From CAIXZV01 sp963697365 (lineage in GTDB: Bacteria; Chloroflexota; Limnocylindria; Limnocylindrales; CSP1-4), in contig CAVONT010000018.1 of the NCBI GenBank assembly GCA_963697365.1, positions 9,544 to 73,543 of the forward strand: a stretch of 64,000 nucleotides of DNA, in the 5' to 3' direction. This document shows, in pieces, positions 9,002 to 17,275 of this stretch. The notes under the pieces are model-generated. The model saw only the letters and a program-made list of their open reading frames with translations. It was not told the DNA's origin and made no database searches. Both the position numbers and the translations under genes were made by a program. Within the stretch, counting starts at the first letter, position 1; the number at the start of each line of letters is the position of its first letter.

Positions 9002-9807
9002 GCGGCGGGGTCCTCCTGCAGGAACGCTGAGACGAGGCGGGCGAAGGCCTCGGGCTGTTCGTCATGGGGCGTGTGACCGGCGTCCTCGATGATCTCGAGG
9101 CGAGCGCCGGTGATCCCGGCGGCGACCTGCTCCGCGCGGGGCCGGCTGACCGTGTCCAGCGCCCCGGCGATCACGAGCGTGGGCGCCGCCACGTCGGCGA
9201 GGCGGTCGTGGAGCGGCACCATGGCCCCCTGCCCGGCGGCCCGGAGCGATGCGGCAAGCCCGGCCGGGTCGTTGGCAAGGCGCATGGCGCGGATGCGGCG
9301 CACCCGCTCGGGCGGGAGGGCGGCATGGCTGGCGAAGACCGCGTTCTGCTCCCACTCGTCCACGAACGCGGTGATACCGCCCTGCACGATCCGGTCCGCG
9401 AGCGCGGCGTCGGCGGCACGGCGGGCGGCCCGGTCGTCGGGGTTGGCGATCCCGGCGGACGGGCTCTCGAGGACAAGACGGGCCACGACCTCCGGGTGGT
9501 CGATGGCGAGGCGCAGCGCGATCCGGGCGCCGAGGCTGTAGCCCAGGACATCCGCCGGTGCAGCCGCCAGGTCGAGCAGGAGCTCTGCGAGGTCGGCCGC
9601 GGACCGCTCGACCGTTGCGAGGTCGGGATCGGGCAGGTGGGTCCGGCCATGGCCCGGCAGGTCCACCAGGAGCAGCCGGTGTCGCTCGGCCAGCGCCGGC
9701 GCGTGGAGGTCCCAGGCGGCAGTCGAGCCCGTGAAGCCGTGCAGGGCCAGTAGGGCGGGGCCGGATCCCCGCTCCGCCACGTTCCAGTCGATCGCGCCCG
9801 CGAGCAT
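8998..9807 (-). CDS. menH: SHCHC synthase, alpha/beta hydrolase MenH
   Basis: Eliminates pyruvate from SEPHCHC to give SHCHC. The 269 residues show LLALHGFTGSTAAWD, the nucleophile elbow GYSLGARIALRLA (the usual MenH form is GYSMGGR), a late Asp in VIAGALDTVSR and the catalytic His in DAGHTPHDEQPEAF. It overlaps the menD stop by one base (TGATG) and lies in the expected menD-menH-menB order, which supports MenH over a generic hydrolase. Confidence 0.88.
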   Translation of the reverse strand: MLAGAIDWNVAERGSGPALLALHGFTGSTAAWDLHAPALAERHRLLLVDLPGHGRTHLPDPDLATVERSAADLAELLLDLAAAPADVLGYSLGARIALRLAIDHPEVVARLVLESPSAGIANPDDRAARRAADAALADRIVQGGITAFVDEWEQNAVFASHAALPPERVRRIRAMRLANDPAGLAASLRAAGQGAMVPLHDRLADVAAPTLVIAGALDTVSRPRAEQVAAGITGARLEIIEDAGHTPHDEQPEAFARLVSAFLQEDPAA

Positions 9808-11570
9808 CAGAAGGCCCGCCGCCCAGGGGTGCGGGCCACCGCGTAGCCCACCTGCTTCGCCAGGCCGCGATGCAGCAGGAGGTTGCGCTCGCGGTCCGTG
9901 CGGACCTCCAGCACCTGGACACCCGGCCGCGCGAGGGAGTCGGCGAGCGCGGCGGCCAGGTCGGCGGCGCCGGTCACCAGGTGGTGCTCCCCGCCCAGCG
10001 CGGCGACGATCGGCGCGACGTCCACGCCGTGGGGCGTCCCGAAGAGCTCCTCGTAGTGCTCGGGCAGCCCGGACCCATCCACGGGCTCGCCGGGCTGCGC
10101 CTGGGGCAGGAACGAGAAGATGCCACCACCGTCGTTGTTGAGCAGCACGATCGTCGCCGACAGCCCGTGGAGCTTGGCCGCGAGGAGCGCGTTGAGGTCG
10201 TGGAGGAAGGACACGTCACCGACCACGAGCGCGACCGGGCCCGCGTTGACGGCCGCCGCGCCCAAAGCGCTCGACACGACACCGTCGATGCCGTTGGCGC
10301 CCCGGTTGGAGCGGATCGTGATGCGCTTGCTGGTGGCGGGGAACCACGCGTCGAGGTCGCGGACCGGCATCGAGCTTCCCGCCCACAGAACGGACCCGTC
10401 GGGCAGCGCCTCCGCGAGGGCGGGGATGACGGCGCCCTCGAAGGGCTCGGTCACGTCCGTCGCCCACACCCGCATCGCCCTCGTGACGGTCTTCTCGGCG
10501 GCCTGCCACTCGCGCGTCCAGGTCAGCGTGCGCACGTTGTCGCCCAGCCGGTGGGTGAGCGAGCGCGCGGTGGCGGCCGTGTCCGCGTGGATGAAGGTCG
10601 TCGGCAGCAGCGCGGGCTCGCGCCACCCTCCGTCGCCGTCGAACACGATCTGGGCAGGTCGCGCCCGCTCCAGCAGCTGGAGGATCGGCTTCGAGGTCGG
10701 CATGGCCCCGGTCCGGAGCACGAGGTCCGGGGAGTGGCGGTCGATCCAGAGTCCCGGGCGGACGATCTGGTCGCCGCGGGTGATCACGCGCCGCTTGTCG
10801 TGCGGCCCGGCCCGCAGGCCGGACAGCGGGTCCGCCAGGATCGGGTAGCCGGTGGCGCGCGCAAGGCCGACCAGCGCTTCGGGCACCTCGGGGTCGTCGT
10901 CGGGCCCGGCGATGATCAGGCCCCGGACGGTGCGTGCGAGCAGGGTGGCAAGCTCACCGAGCACCTCGTCGTCGAGGACGGGCGTCCCCTGGATGGCCGA
11001 CACGAAGGGCGGCTGCGCAACACCGGGGACCAGGCTCGAATCGGGCAGCAGCGGCTCGCGGAAGGGGATGTTCAGGTGCACAGGCCCGGCGGGGCCGGCC
11101 GCGGCCATCGCCACCGCGCGGCCCGCGATGGACCGGAGATGGGCCATCGTCGCGGGCTGGCCGTCCATGAGCGGGAGCTCCGCGTACCACTTCGCGGCGC
11201 GCCCATACAGGAAGCGCTGGTCGATGGTCTGCGCCGCGCCGCGGTCCTGGAGCTCCGGCGGCCGGTCGGCGGTGAGCACCACCAGCGGCACGCGGGACAG
11301 CTGGGCCTCGACCACCGCCGGCGCGAAGTTCACGACGGCCGTGCCGGAGGTTGCCATCAGCACGACGGGCCGCCCGCTCGTGCGGGCCATGCCCAACGCG
11401 AAGTACCCGGCGGCCCGCTCGTCGAGCAGCACGCGCACGGTGATCTGCGGCGTGGTCCGGAGTGCCAGCGCGAGCGGCGTCGACCGGGAGCCCGGGCATA
11501 CGACTGCCTGCTCGATGCCGGCCGCGACCAGCCCGTCGACGAAGGCCCGCAGGCCCGCAGCGTCACTCAT
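9807..11570 (-). CDS. menD: SEPHCHC synthase (2-oxoglutarate decarboxylating)
   Basis: Thiamine-diphosphate enzyme that adds the succinyl semialdehyde unit of 2-oxoglutarate to isochorismate. The 587 residues begin with VVCPGSRSTPLALALR, the MenD N-terminal signature. VLMATSGTAVVNFAPAVVEA and the ThDP/Mg region (NRGANGIDGVVSSALGAA, VGDVSFLHDLNALL, NNDGGGIFSFLPQA) follow. Its start lies 17 bases after the menF stop. Confidence 0.96.
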   Translation of the reverse strand: MSDAAGLRAFVDGLVAAGIEQAVVCPGSRSTPLALALRTTPQITVRVLLDERAAGYFALGMARTSGRPVVLMATSGTAVVNFAPAVVEAQLSRVPLVVLTADRPPELQDRGAAQTIDQRFLYGRAAKWYAELPLMDGQPATMAHLRSIAGRAVAMAAAGPAGPVHLNIPFREPLLPDSSLVPGVAQPPFVSAIQGTPVLDDEVLGELATLLARTVRGLIIAGPDDDPEVPEALVGLARATGYPILADPLSGLRAGPHDKRRVITRGDQIVRPGLWIDRHSPDLVLRTGAMPTSKPILQLLERARPAQIVFDGDGGWREPALLPTTFIHADTAATARSLTHRLGDNVRTLTWTREWQAAEKTVTRAMRVWATDVTEPFEGAVIPALAEALPDGSVLWAGSSMPVRDLDAWFPATSKRITIRSNRGANGIDGVVSSALGAAAVNAGPVALVVGDVSFLHDLNALLAAKLHGLSATIVLLNNDGGGIFSFLPQAQPGEPVDGSGLPEHYEELFGTPHGVDVAPIVAALGGEHHLVTGAADLAAALADSLARPGVQVLEVRTDRERNLLLHRGLAKQVGYAVARTPGRRAF

Positions 11571-11587
11571 CGGCCGTCATCCTCGCC

Positions 11588-13033
11588 TCACGCCTCGTCC
11601 TGCGGGATGCCGAGGGCGGACACCACCGCGCGCAGCTTGATGCGGGACTCCTCCCACTCCTGGTCGGGGTTCGAGTCGGCCACGATGCCGCAGCCGGCGA
11701 ACAGCGTCGCGCGGGTCCGGTCCACGATGCCGCAGCGGAGCGCGACACACAGCTCGCCGTCACCGTCGGCGCCGAGCCAGCCGATGGGGCTCGCGTACCA
11801 GCCCCGGTCGAAGCCCTCGTGCTCGTCGATCATCGAGAGCGCCTGGTCGCGCGGCTCCCCGCCCACCGCGGGCGTCGGGTGGAGTCGCTCGCCCAGGGCG
11901 AGCAGGCCCTGGCCCTCGCGCGTGGTGCCACTGATCTCGGTCACGAGATGCTGGACGAAGCGCAGGGTCATGATCCCCGGCTCCGGTGCGACCTCGAGGG
12001 TGTCGGACGTCGGCGCGAGCAGGTCGCGGATGTACTCGACAACGATCGCGTGCTCCTCGCGATCCTTCTCGGATTCCAGGAGGTCTTGGGCAAGCCTGGC
12101 ATCCTCGACAGCATCCTGGCCCCGACGGATCGTGCCGGCAACCGCGACCGTGCTGAAGGTGCGCCCCTCGGTCCTGACGAGGCGCTCCGGGGTCGCACCG
12201 AGGAAGGTCCGGCCGGCCCGCCGGAAGGCGTAGATGGTGGACTCAGGGGCACTCGCGGCGAGACGGCGCAGGGCATTGGGCACGTCGAACTCGAGCGGCG
12301 AGCGCATGTCCACGCGGCGAGCAAGGACGACCTTGTCGATGCGCCCCCGGCCGACGGCCCCCGCGAACATGCCGACCAGCCGCCGGAAGTGGTCGCGCGT
12401 AGGGACCTCGGCGACAACGTGCAGCGGCGCGACGACGGGCATCGCGACGATGCCGTTGGGCGCGGGCGTGAGCGCGGCGGCTCGGCTTGCGAGCTGGTCC
12501 CACAGGCGCTCCAGCTCCCGGGAAGGCCGCCCGTCGGACACGGTGGCTCCGGTCAGCGACGTGCGGCCGTCGTCCACCCTGACCATGAGCTCCGGGAGCA
12601 CCAGCGAGCTTGGGCCGAAGGGCGCCCATGGATCACCGGCCGCGGGCCGCCGTCCGGTGAACCCCATCGCACCGAGGAGCGTCGGCCCCCCGGCAGCAGC
12701 GTGACCGGCGTCAATCCGAGCCGCGGCCACCAGGCTGCGCCACGCCGCCTCGGCCTCGCGGAATCGGCCGTCACCTTCGGCCTCGACGGCCCAAGCGCGC
12801 CCGATGCCGACCAGCGCCATTCCCTCGGACGGACGCAGCCAGAGCGCGGCCTCGAGGTCGGCTTCGACAGCGGCCGCATAGAGGGCGACCGGATCGATGG
12901 CCGCCACGGGGACCGTCGCGGCGACGAGCTCCGCCCCGGGCGTCTCGGCGAGGGCCCGAAGCCGCTCGGCCAGCCCAGCGTCGCCGTCGAGGGCGGCTGA
13001 CGTCGTGGATGCGCGCGGACCCAGAGCGGTCAC
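11588..13033 (-). CDS. menF: Isochorismate synthase
   Basis: Converts chorismate to isochorismate, the committed step to menaquinone. It is a chorismate-binding-family enzyme with KVVLARRVDM, FLGATPERLVR, TVAVAGTIRRG, QHLVTEISG, HPTPAVGGEPRDQA and FAGCGIVADSNPDQEWEE. I choose the GTG at 13033 (481 residues). It overlaps the tetR stop as GTGA and has GGAGG seven bases upstream. The ATG at 13057 is also in frame but overlaps tetR by 28 bases. Confidence 0.93.
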   Translation of the reverse strand: MTALGPRASTTSAALDGDAGLAERLRALAETPGAELVAATVPVAAIDPVALYAAAVEADLEAALWLRPSEGMALVGIGRAWAVEAEGDGRFREAEAAWRSLVAAARIDAGHAAAGGPTLLGAMGFTGRRPAAGDPWAPFGPSSLVLPELMVRVDDGRTSLTGATVSDGRPSRELERLWDQLASRAAALTPAPNGIVAMPVVAPLHVVAEVPTRDHFRRLVGMFAGAVGRGRIDKVVLARRVDMRSPLEFDVPNALRRLAASAPESTIYAFRRAGRTFLGATPERLVRTEGRTFSTVAVAGTIRRGQDAVEDARLAQDLLESEKDREEHAIVVEYIRDLLAPTSDTLEVAPEPGIMTLRFVQHLVTEISGTTREGQGLLALGERLHPTPAVGGEPRDQALSMIDEHEGFDRGWYASPIGWLGADGDGELCVALRCGIVDRTRATLFAGCGIVADSNPDQEWEESRIKLRAVVSALGIPQDEA

Positions 13034-13692
13034 TTCGCCGCCTCCGGGAAGCTCCATCCCTCGGCCGGGGCCGGCACCTCCCCGATCCTCGCCTCGGGCA
13101 CACCGGCCGACCGCAACAGCGTGGCGCGCAGCGCAGGATAGGCGTCCTCGAGGCGCGCGGGCTTGTCGGCGAGCAGCCAGCGCGAGACCACCTCGTTGAT
13201 TGCCCCGAACCAGGCGATGGCGACGATCCGGGTGTCCATCGGCGGCGCGGCACCGGCCTCGACCGCCTCGTCGAGGTAGCCCTGGATCAGCACGGCGAAC
13301 CGGGCATGGAGGGCGTTGGTCTCGGCCTGGAACACCCGCCCGGCTCCAGCCGTGTCGAGGAACAGCAGGCGGGCCATCGTCCGGTGCCCCATGAACGTCG
13401 CGAGAACCGTCCGGATGGCAGCCTCCGCCTTGGCAACGGGCTCCGTCTCGAGCGCGACCGCCTTCTCGACCCTGGCCACCAGCTTGTCCGCCGTCGTGGC
13501 CATCAGTTCGCGGAAGATGGCGTCCTTGCTGGGGAAGTGGAAGTAGATGCCGCCTTTGGACGTCTCCGCGGCCTCGGCGATGTCATCGACCGCGGTGTCC
13601 CGGTAGCCGCGCGTCGAGAACGTGGAGAAGGCGGCGTCGAGGATCCGCTCGCGGCGGCTGCGGCTCTGTTCGGCGGGATCGGGGCGGGCCAT
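13030..13692 (-). CDS. TetR/AcrR-family regulator heading the men operon
   Basis: One-component repressor, 220 residues. The N-terminal helix-turn-helix is typical: RERILDAAFSTFSTRGYRDTAVDDIAE, then TSKGGIYFHFPSKDAIF. The C-terminal domain resembles fatty-acid-responsive TetR members, but its ligand is unknown. It is the first gene of the transcription unit and overlaps menF by four bases (GTGA). An 18-base palindrome 31 bases upstream of its start codon is the likely operator, so autoregulation together with control of menaquinone synthesis is plausible. Confidence 0.9.
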   Translation of the reverse strand: MARPDPAEQSRSRRERILDAAFSTFSTRGYRDTAVDDIAEAAETSKGGIYFHFPSKDAIFRELMATTADKLVARVEKAVALETEPVAKAEAAIRTVLATFMGHRTMARLLFLDTAGAGRVFQAETNALHARFAVLIQGYLDEAVEAGAAPPMDTRIVAIAWFGAINEVVSRWLLADKPARLEDAYPALRATLLRSAGVPEARIGEVPAPAEGWSFPEAAK

Positions 13693-13722
13693 CGGTGTCG
13701 ACCTCAGCGGTTCGCTCCAGCA

Positions 13723-13740
13723 ACCGACTGACCAGTCGGT
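13723..13740. promoter_or_regulatory. TetR-type operator palindrome (ACCGACTG-N2-CAGTCGGT)
   Basis: Perfect 8-base arms around a 2-base centre, upstream of the tetR-men operon and between it and the divergent HTH-nuclease gene. A further CGGT half-repeat follows at once. The size and symmetry match operators of TetR regulators with ACCGACYGGTCGGT-like sites. It could control both directions. Confidence 0.7.
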
Positions 13741-13800
13741 CGGTCGATGTGGATGCTATCGCAAAGTGAGGCGTAAGCGGGCAGGACCATCATCAGCGAC

Positions 13801-14505
13801 ATGGATACCGTCCGTCTCGGCCTCGCCGTTCGCGCCCTCCGCAGGCGCCGGGGCTGGACACAGCTCCGACTCGCCGAGGCGGCGGGCATGTCACAGGCTG
13901 CCGTGAGCCGCTGCGAGCGCGGCGAGGCCGACGCGCTGACCTGTGCGACGCTCCGGGACATCGCGGATGCGCTGGGCGCCAGGCTCACCGTCACCATCAC
14001 CTGGCACGGCGAGGACCTCGACCGGCTGCTCGATGCGGCCCATGCGGACATCGTCGAGGCCGTGGTCCGGCTGTTGCGAGCCGCCGGCTGGGAGGTGGTC
14101 CCCGAGGCGACGTTCTCCGTGTACGGCGAGCGCGGTTCGGTCGATGTGCTCGCCTGGAATCCCCTCACCGGCGCACTGCTGGTCATCGAGGTCAAGTCGG
14201 TCGTGCCGGACATGCAGGCGATGCTCTCGACCCTCGACCGGAAGGTCCGCCACGCGCCTGCCATCGCGAAGGCCCGAGGCTGGCGTGTCGCGAGCGTGTC
14301 GCGTGTGCTGGTGTTGCCGGACGACCGGACGGCCCGGCGGCGGATCGAGAGCCACGCGACCACCATCGACCAGGTCATGCCCTTGCGAACCGTCGCCGTC
14401 CGCCGGTGGCTCGCCGATCCCGTCGGCGCGATCGGCGGCGTCCTGTTCCTGTCCATGCCTGGGCGCACGACCGCCCGTCACCGTGTTGGCCGCCCGAGAT
14501 CCTGA
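13801..14505 (+). CDS. XRE-type HTH protein with C-terminal PD-(D/E)XK nuclease-like domain
   Basis: 234 residues. Residues about 5-65 form a Cro/CI-type helix-turn-helix (VRALRRRRGWTQLRLAEAAG, then MSQAAVSRCERGEAD). Residues about 85-160 look like the restriction-endonuclease fold: EAVVRLLRAAGWEV, then GSVDVLAWNP (acidic Asp) and LLVIEVKS (the E-x-K core). The tail is Arg-rich. It is transcribed divergently from the tetR-men operon, with the operator palindrome in between. No methylase or toxin partner is adjacent. DNA binding is secure by family, nuclease activity is inferred from motifs only, and the biological role is unknown. Confidence 0.7.
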   Translation: MDTVRLGLAVRALRRRRGWTQLRLAEAAGMSQAAVSRCERGEADALTCATLRDIADALGARLTVTITWHGEDLDRLLDAAHADIVEAVVRLLRAAGWEVVPEATFSVYGERGSVDVLAWNPLTGALLVIEVKSVVPDMQAMLSTLDRKVRHAPAIAKARGWRVASVSRVLVLPDDRTARRRIESHATTIDQVMPLRTVAVRRWLADPVGAIGGVLFLSMPGRTTARHRVGRPRS

Positions 14506-14510
14506 CAGGC

Positions 14511-14659
14511 AGTCAGAGGACGACTACTCGTCACCGGCCTCGCCGCCCGAAGCTCCCGAGACACGGCCACGCCGGCTGATTCGAGCCGAATCGGCTGACA
14601 GAATCGGCCCTGAGCCCGGTTCTGTCGGGTTCAGCCTGACGAACAGTCGTCCTCTGACT
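14511..14659. repeat. 149-bp element with 23-bp imperfect terminal inverted repeats
   Basis: AGTCAGAGGACGACT at 14511-14525 is perfectly repeated in inverse orientation at 14645-14659. Extending inward gives 23-base arms (14511-14533 and 14637-14659) with two mismatches. Inside lies a second imperfect palindrome (GACAGAATCGG paired with CCGGTTCTGTC, about 14599-14630). There is no open frame of note. The element fills the gap between the HTH-nuclease gene and the trkA end. It could be a small non-autonomous mobile element (MITE/REP-like) or a bidirectional terminator structure. Confidence 0.65.
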
Positions 14660-14730
14660 ATCTGGCGAGAACGGCATGCAGCGGGCGCGCGCGGGCGGGT
14701 GGGCGGCGAGAACGGCCCGGTACGCACCGG

Positions 14731-15378
14731 CTACCCCCCGAGCGCATCCAGCTTGTCGTCCCGGCCGATCAGGATGAGCTCGTCATCGGCCCGGATCACC
14801 TCGGTCGGGTGCGGGTTGATCGTCACGGCGTCGCCCCGCCGCAGGGCGACAGGGGTGAGCTGGAGCCGCCCCGGGAGATCGATCTCCTTGAGCGTGCGCC
14901 CGGCCCATCCCTCTGGCGGCCGCACCTTCACGATCCCCACCCGTGGCGCCACGTCGAGGTAGTCGATGACCTGGCGCACCGCGAAGGAGTGCGCCACCCG
15001 CTGCCCCATCTCGCGCTCGGCGAACACGACCCGGTCAGCGCCGACCCGCTGCAGGATCGCGCCGTGGAGCTCGCTGCCCGCCTTGGCCACGACGTTGCCC
15101 ACGCCCAGCTTCTTGAGCGCCATCGTCGCGAAGATGCTGGCCTCGATCCCGCTGGAGATCGCGACGATCGCGTGGTCGAACTCGGCCGCCCCGATCGCGC
15201 GCAGGGCCCCCTCGTCCGCCGCGTCGAGCTGGACGGCATGCGTCACGTCCGGGGCGATCTCATTGACGATCGACTCATTGCCGTCGACCGCGAGCACCTC
15301 GTGGCCGAGTGCCATGAGCTCGCGTGCGGCAGAGGCGCCGAACCGGCCGAGCCCGATGACGAGGACCGAGGTCTTCAT
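14731..15378 (-). CDS. Trk/Ktr potassium uptake regulatory subunit (RCK protein)
   Basis: Cytoplasmic gating ring for the potassium channel encoded upstream. The 215 residues comprise an RCK_N Rossmann domain starting VLVIGLGRFGASAAREL (GxGxxG) with the nucleotide-binding acidic residue in VLAVDGNE, and an RCK_C domain (TPVALRRGDAVTINPHPTEV to ILIGRDDKLDAL). This is the single-RCK KtrA/KtrC layout rather than the double TrkA of E. coli. AAGGAG precedes the ATG. It lies 18 bases after the channel gene, clearly in the same operon. Confidence 0.93.
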   Translation of the reverse strand: MKTSVLVIGLGRFGASAARELMALGHEVLAVDGNESIVNEIAPDVTHAVQLDAADEGALRAIGAAEFDHAIVAISSGIEASIFATMALKKLGVGNVVAKAGSELHGAILQRVGADRVVFAEREMGQRVAHSFAVRQVIDYLDVAPRVGIVKVRPPEGWAGRTLKEIDLPGRLQLTPVALRRGDAVTINPHPTEVIRADDELILIGRDDKLDALGG

Positions 15379-15396
15379 GCGTCTCCTTCCGGCCGT

Positions 15397-16827
15397 TCAG
15401 CCGATGCGGATCGTCTCGACGGCGGGCCGATACGGGACCGGCCGCGCGCGTGCCGAGAGGGCGAGAACGAGGGTGAGTGGCCCGAGCCGCCCGATGAACA
15501 TGGCGGCGACGAGGACGAGCAGCGATGCATCGGGGAGGCCCGGAGTGATGCCGGTTGTGTGGCCGACGGTGCCGAAGGCGGAGACCGTCTCGAACGCGAT
15601 CTGGATGAACGTTGCCTGCGCGCCGGTCACCTCGAGCGCGAGGGTGCCCGCGAACACGATGGCCACTGCGAGCAGGGCGACGGAGAGGGCGCGCGCCACG
15701 ACCTCCCCCGTCACCCGCCGCCCGAAGGCCTCGGTGAAGGACCGGCCCCGGGTGGTGGAGATGATCGTGAACAGGAGGATCGCGAAGGTCGTGACCTTGA
15801 TGCCTCCGGCCGTGGATCCCGACGCACCGCCGATGAACATCAGGGCAATGGCGGTGATCAGCGACGAGTCGGTCAACTCGCCGATGGGAATCGTGCTCAT
15901 GCCGGCGGTCCTGAACGAGACGGACTCGAACAGGGCGTTGAGCGGGCGATGAACTGGGGGCAGCGCGCCCAGCGTCGCGGGGTTGGACCACTCGAAGGCC
16001 ATGAGGGCAGTCGTGCCCGCGATCAGCAGCACCGCCGTCGTCGCGAGGACGAGCTTCGTCTCGAGGGCCAGGCGCGTCCAGCGGCGCTTGCCGACAACGT
16101 CACCCACGATGGCGACGCCCAGACCGCCAAGGAAGATCAGCGTGCCGATGGGGACGAACACGAGTGGGTCTTCGGCGAACCCGTTGAGGCTCGCGAAGCC
16201 GCCCATCAGGTCGAAGCCCGCGTTGTTGAACGCCGACACCGAGTGGAACACCCCGTGCCACGCAGCCTGGACGACATCACCGTACCGGGCGAGGAACGCG
16301 ACGCCGAGGACGAGGGCGCCGATGCCCTCCGCGATGATCGAGAAGACCGCGACCCTGCGCAGGACCAGGCGCACCGAGCCGAGGTCCCGGGCCCCGGCGG
16401 ATTCCTGCGCCCGGATACGGTCCGTGAGTGCGGTCCGGCGTCCGACGAGGAGCAGGAGCAGCAGCGTCGATCCGGTCATGAAGCCGAACCCGCCGACCTG
16501 GATGAGGCCGAGGATCACCAGCTGCCCGAAGGGGCTCCAGTAGGTCGCGGTGTCCACGACCACGAGGCCGGTGACGCACACGGCAGAGGTCGCGGTGAAC
16601 AGGGCGGTCACCGGGGCGGTCCACTCGCCGGACACTGACGCCAGCGGGAGCATCAGCAGGACGGTTCCGATGGCGATAAGGACGAGGAACCCGGCGGCGA
16701 GCACCAGCGCCGGCCGGCGCGGCGGGCGGCGGATGACCCGGGCGACGTCAGCGCGGATTGCCAGGGGCGTGGTGCGCTGCACGCGGACGCGCTGATCACC
16801 CGGGCGGGTCCCCTGCCGTATCGCCAT
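15397..16827 (-). CDS. TrkH/KtrB-type potassium channel subunit
   Basis: Membrane pore of a potassium uptake system, 476 residues. All four selectivity-filter loops are visible: SAVCVTGLVV, SAFNNAGFDL, SFRTAGMS and SAFGTVGHTTG. The third transmembrane block contains the glycine-rich GGASGSTAGGIKVTT segment typical of KtrB. The N-terminal ~35 residues are basic. The start is supported by a TAGACT box six bases upstream. The RCK subunit gene follows directly. Confidence 0.94.
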   Translation of the reverse strand: MAIRQGTRPGDQRVRVQRTTPLAIRADVARVIRRPPRRPALVLAAGFLVLIAIGTVLLMLPLASVSGEWTAPVTALFTATSAVCVTGLVVVDTATYWSPFGQLVILGLIQVGGFGFMTGSTLLLLLLVGRRTALTDRIRAQESAGARDLGSVRLVLRRVAVFSIIAEGIGALVLGVAFLARYGDVVQAAWHGVFHSVSAFNNAGFDLMGGFASLNGFAEDPLVFVPIGTLIFLGGLGVAIVGDVVGKRRWTRLALETKLVLATTAVLLIAGTTALMAFEWSNPATLGALPPVHRPLNALFESVSFRTAGMSTIPIGELTDSSLITAIALMFIGGASGSTAGGIKVTTFAILLFTIISTTRGRSFTEAFGRRVTGEVVARALSVALLAVAIVFAGTLALEVTGAQATFIQIAFETVSAFGTVGHTTGITPGLPDASLLVLVAAMFIGRLGPLTLVLALSARARPVPYRPAVETIRIG

Positions 16828-16833
16828 CGCCGG

Positions 16834-16839
16834 AGTCTA
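16834..16839 (-). promoter_or_regulatory. -10 box (TAGACT) six bases before the trkH/ktrB start
   Basis: TAGACT on the minus strand, six bases (CCGGCG) before the ATG at 16827. This implies transcription starts at or next to the start codon. The identical box and spacing precede the genes starting at 30915 and 59754. Confidence 0.5.
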
Positions 16840-16895
16840 CCGGCGGGCCGGTTCGTGCCGGACGTCCACGGCTGCGCCGCGGCGCCCGGCGGGCC

Positions 16896-17138
16896 TCAGT
16901 GGGCGCGCGTGTAGGCGACCGCGACGATCCCGAGCTTCTGCTCGACGCCCTGCAGGCACTCGAGCTCGGATTCGGTCAGGGAGGCGGGGGCGAACCCGGC
17001 CAGGATCGACGCATCGGCGACCGGTCCGCCCTGCCCGTAGGCAAGGACGATGTCAGCCCCGAGCGTGGCCTCCGTCTCCTGGACGAGCGCGATGCCCTGC
17101 CGGTCGAGGCGGGCCCAGTACCAAGCGCTTTCGTTCAT
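16896..17138 (-). CDS. Small uncharacterised protein downstream of dnaK
   Basis: 80 residues, not recognised. It begins MNESAWYWARLDRQGIALVQ, is acidic overall, and has no membrane segment, metal motif or repeat. AGGAGA lies about nine bases upstream of the ATG, and base composition is like its neighbours, which supports a real gene. It follows dnaK on the same strand after 137 bases, in the place where dnaJ is found in many hrcA-grpE-dnaK operons, but it has no J-domain (no HPD). Function unknown. Confidence 0.65.
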   Translation of the reverse strand: MNESAWYWARLDRQGIALVQETEATLGADIVLAYGQGGPVADASILAGFAPASLTESELECLQGVEQKLGIVAVAYTRAH

Positions 17139-17275
17139 TGGATCGTGTCTCCTGGGGCGATTGGCCGGATTATGGCCCCGCGGACGCCCGCTGTCACGCC
17201 CCCGACGGCGCAGGGGCGCATGCGAGGCCGATCTCAGCCGCAGCTGGAATCGGGCCGAGCAGGCGCCCCGAGCCG

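Noticed and set aside
16896..17138. dnaJ remnant after dnaK
   Set aside because: No HPD motif or J-domain helices; the small protein is unrelated in sequence.
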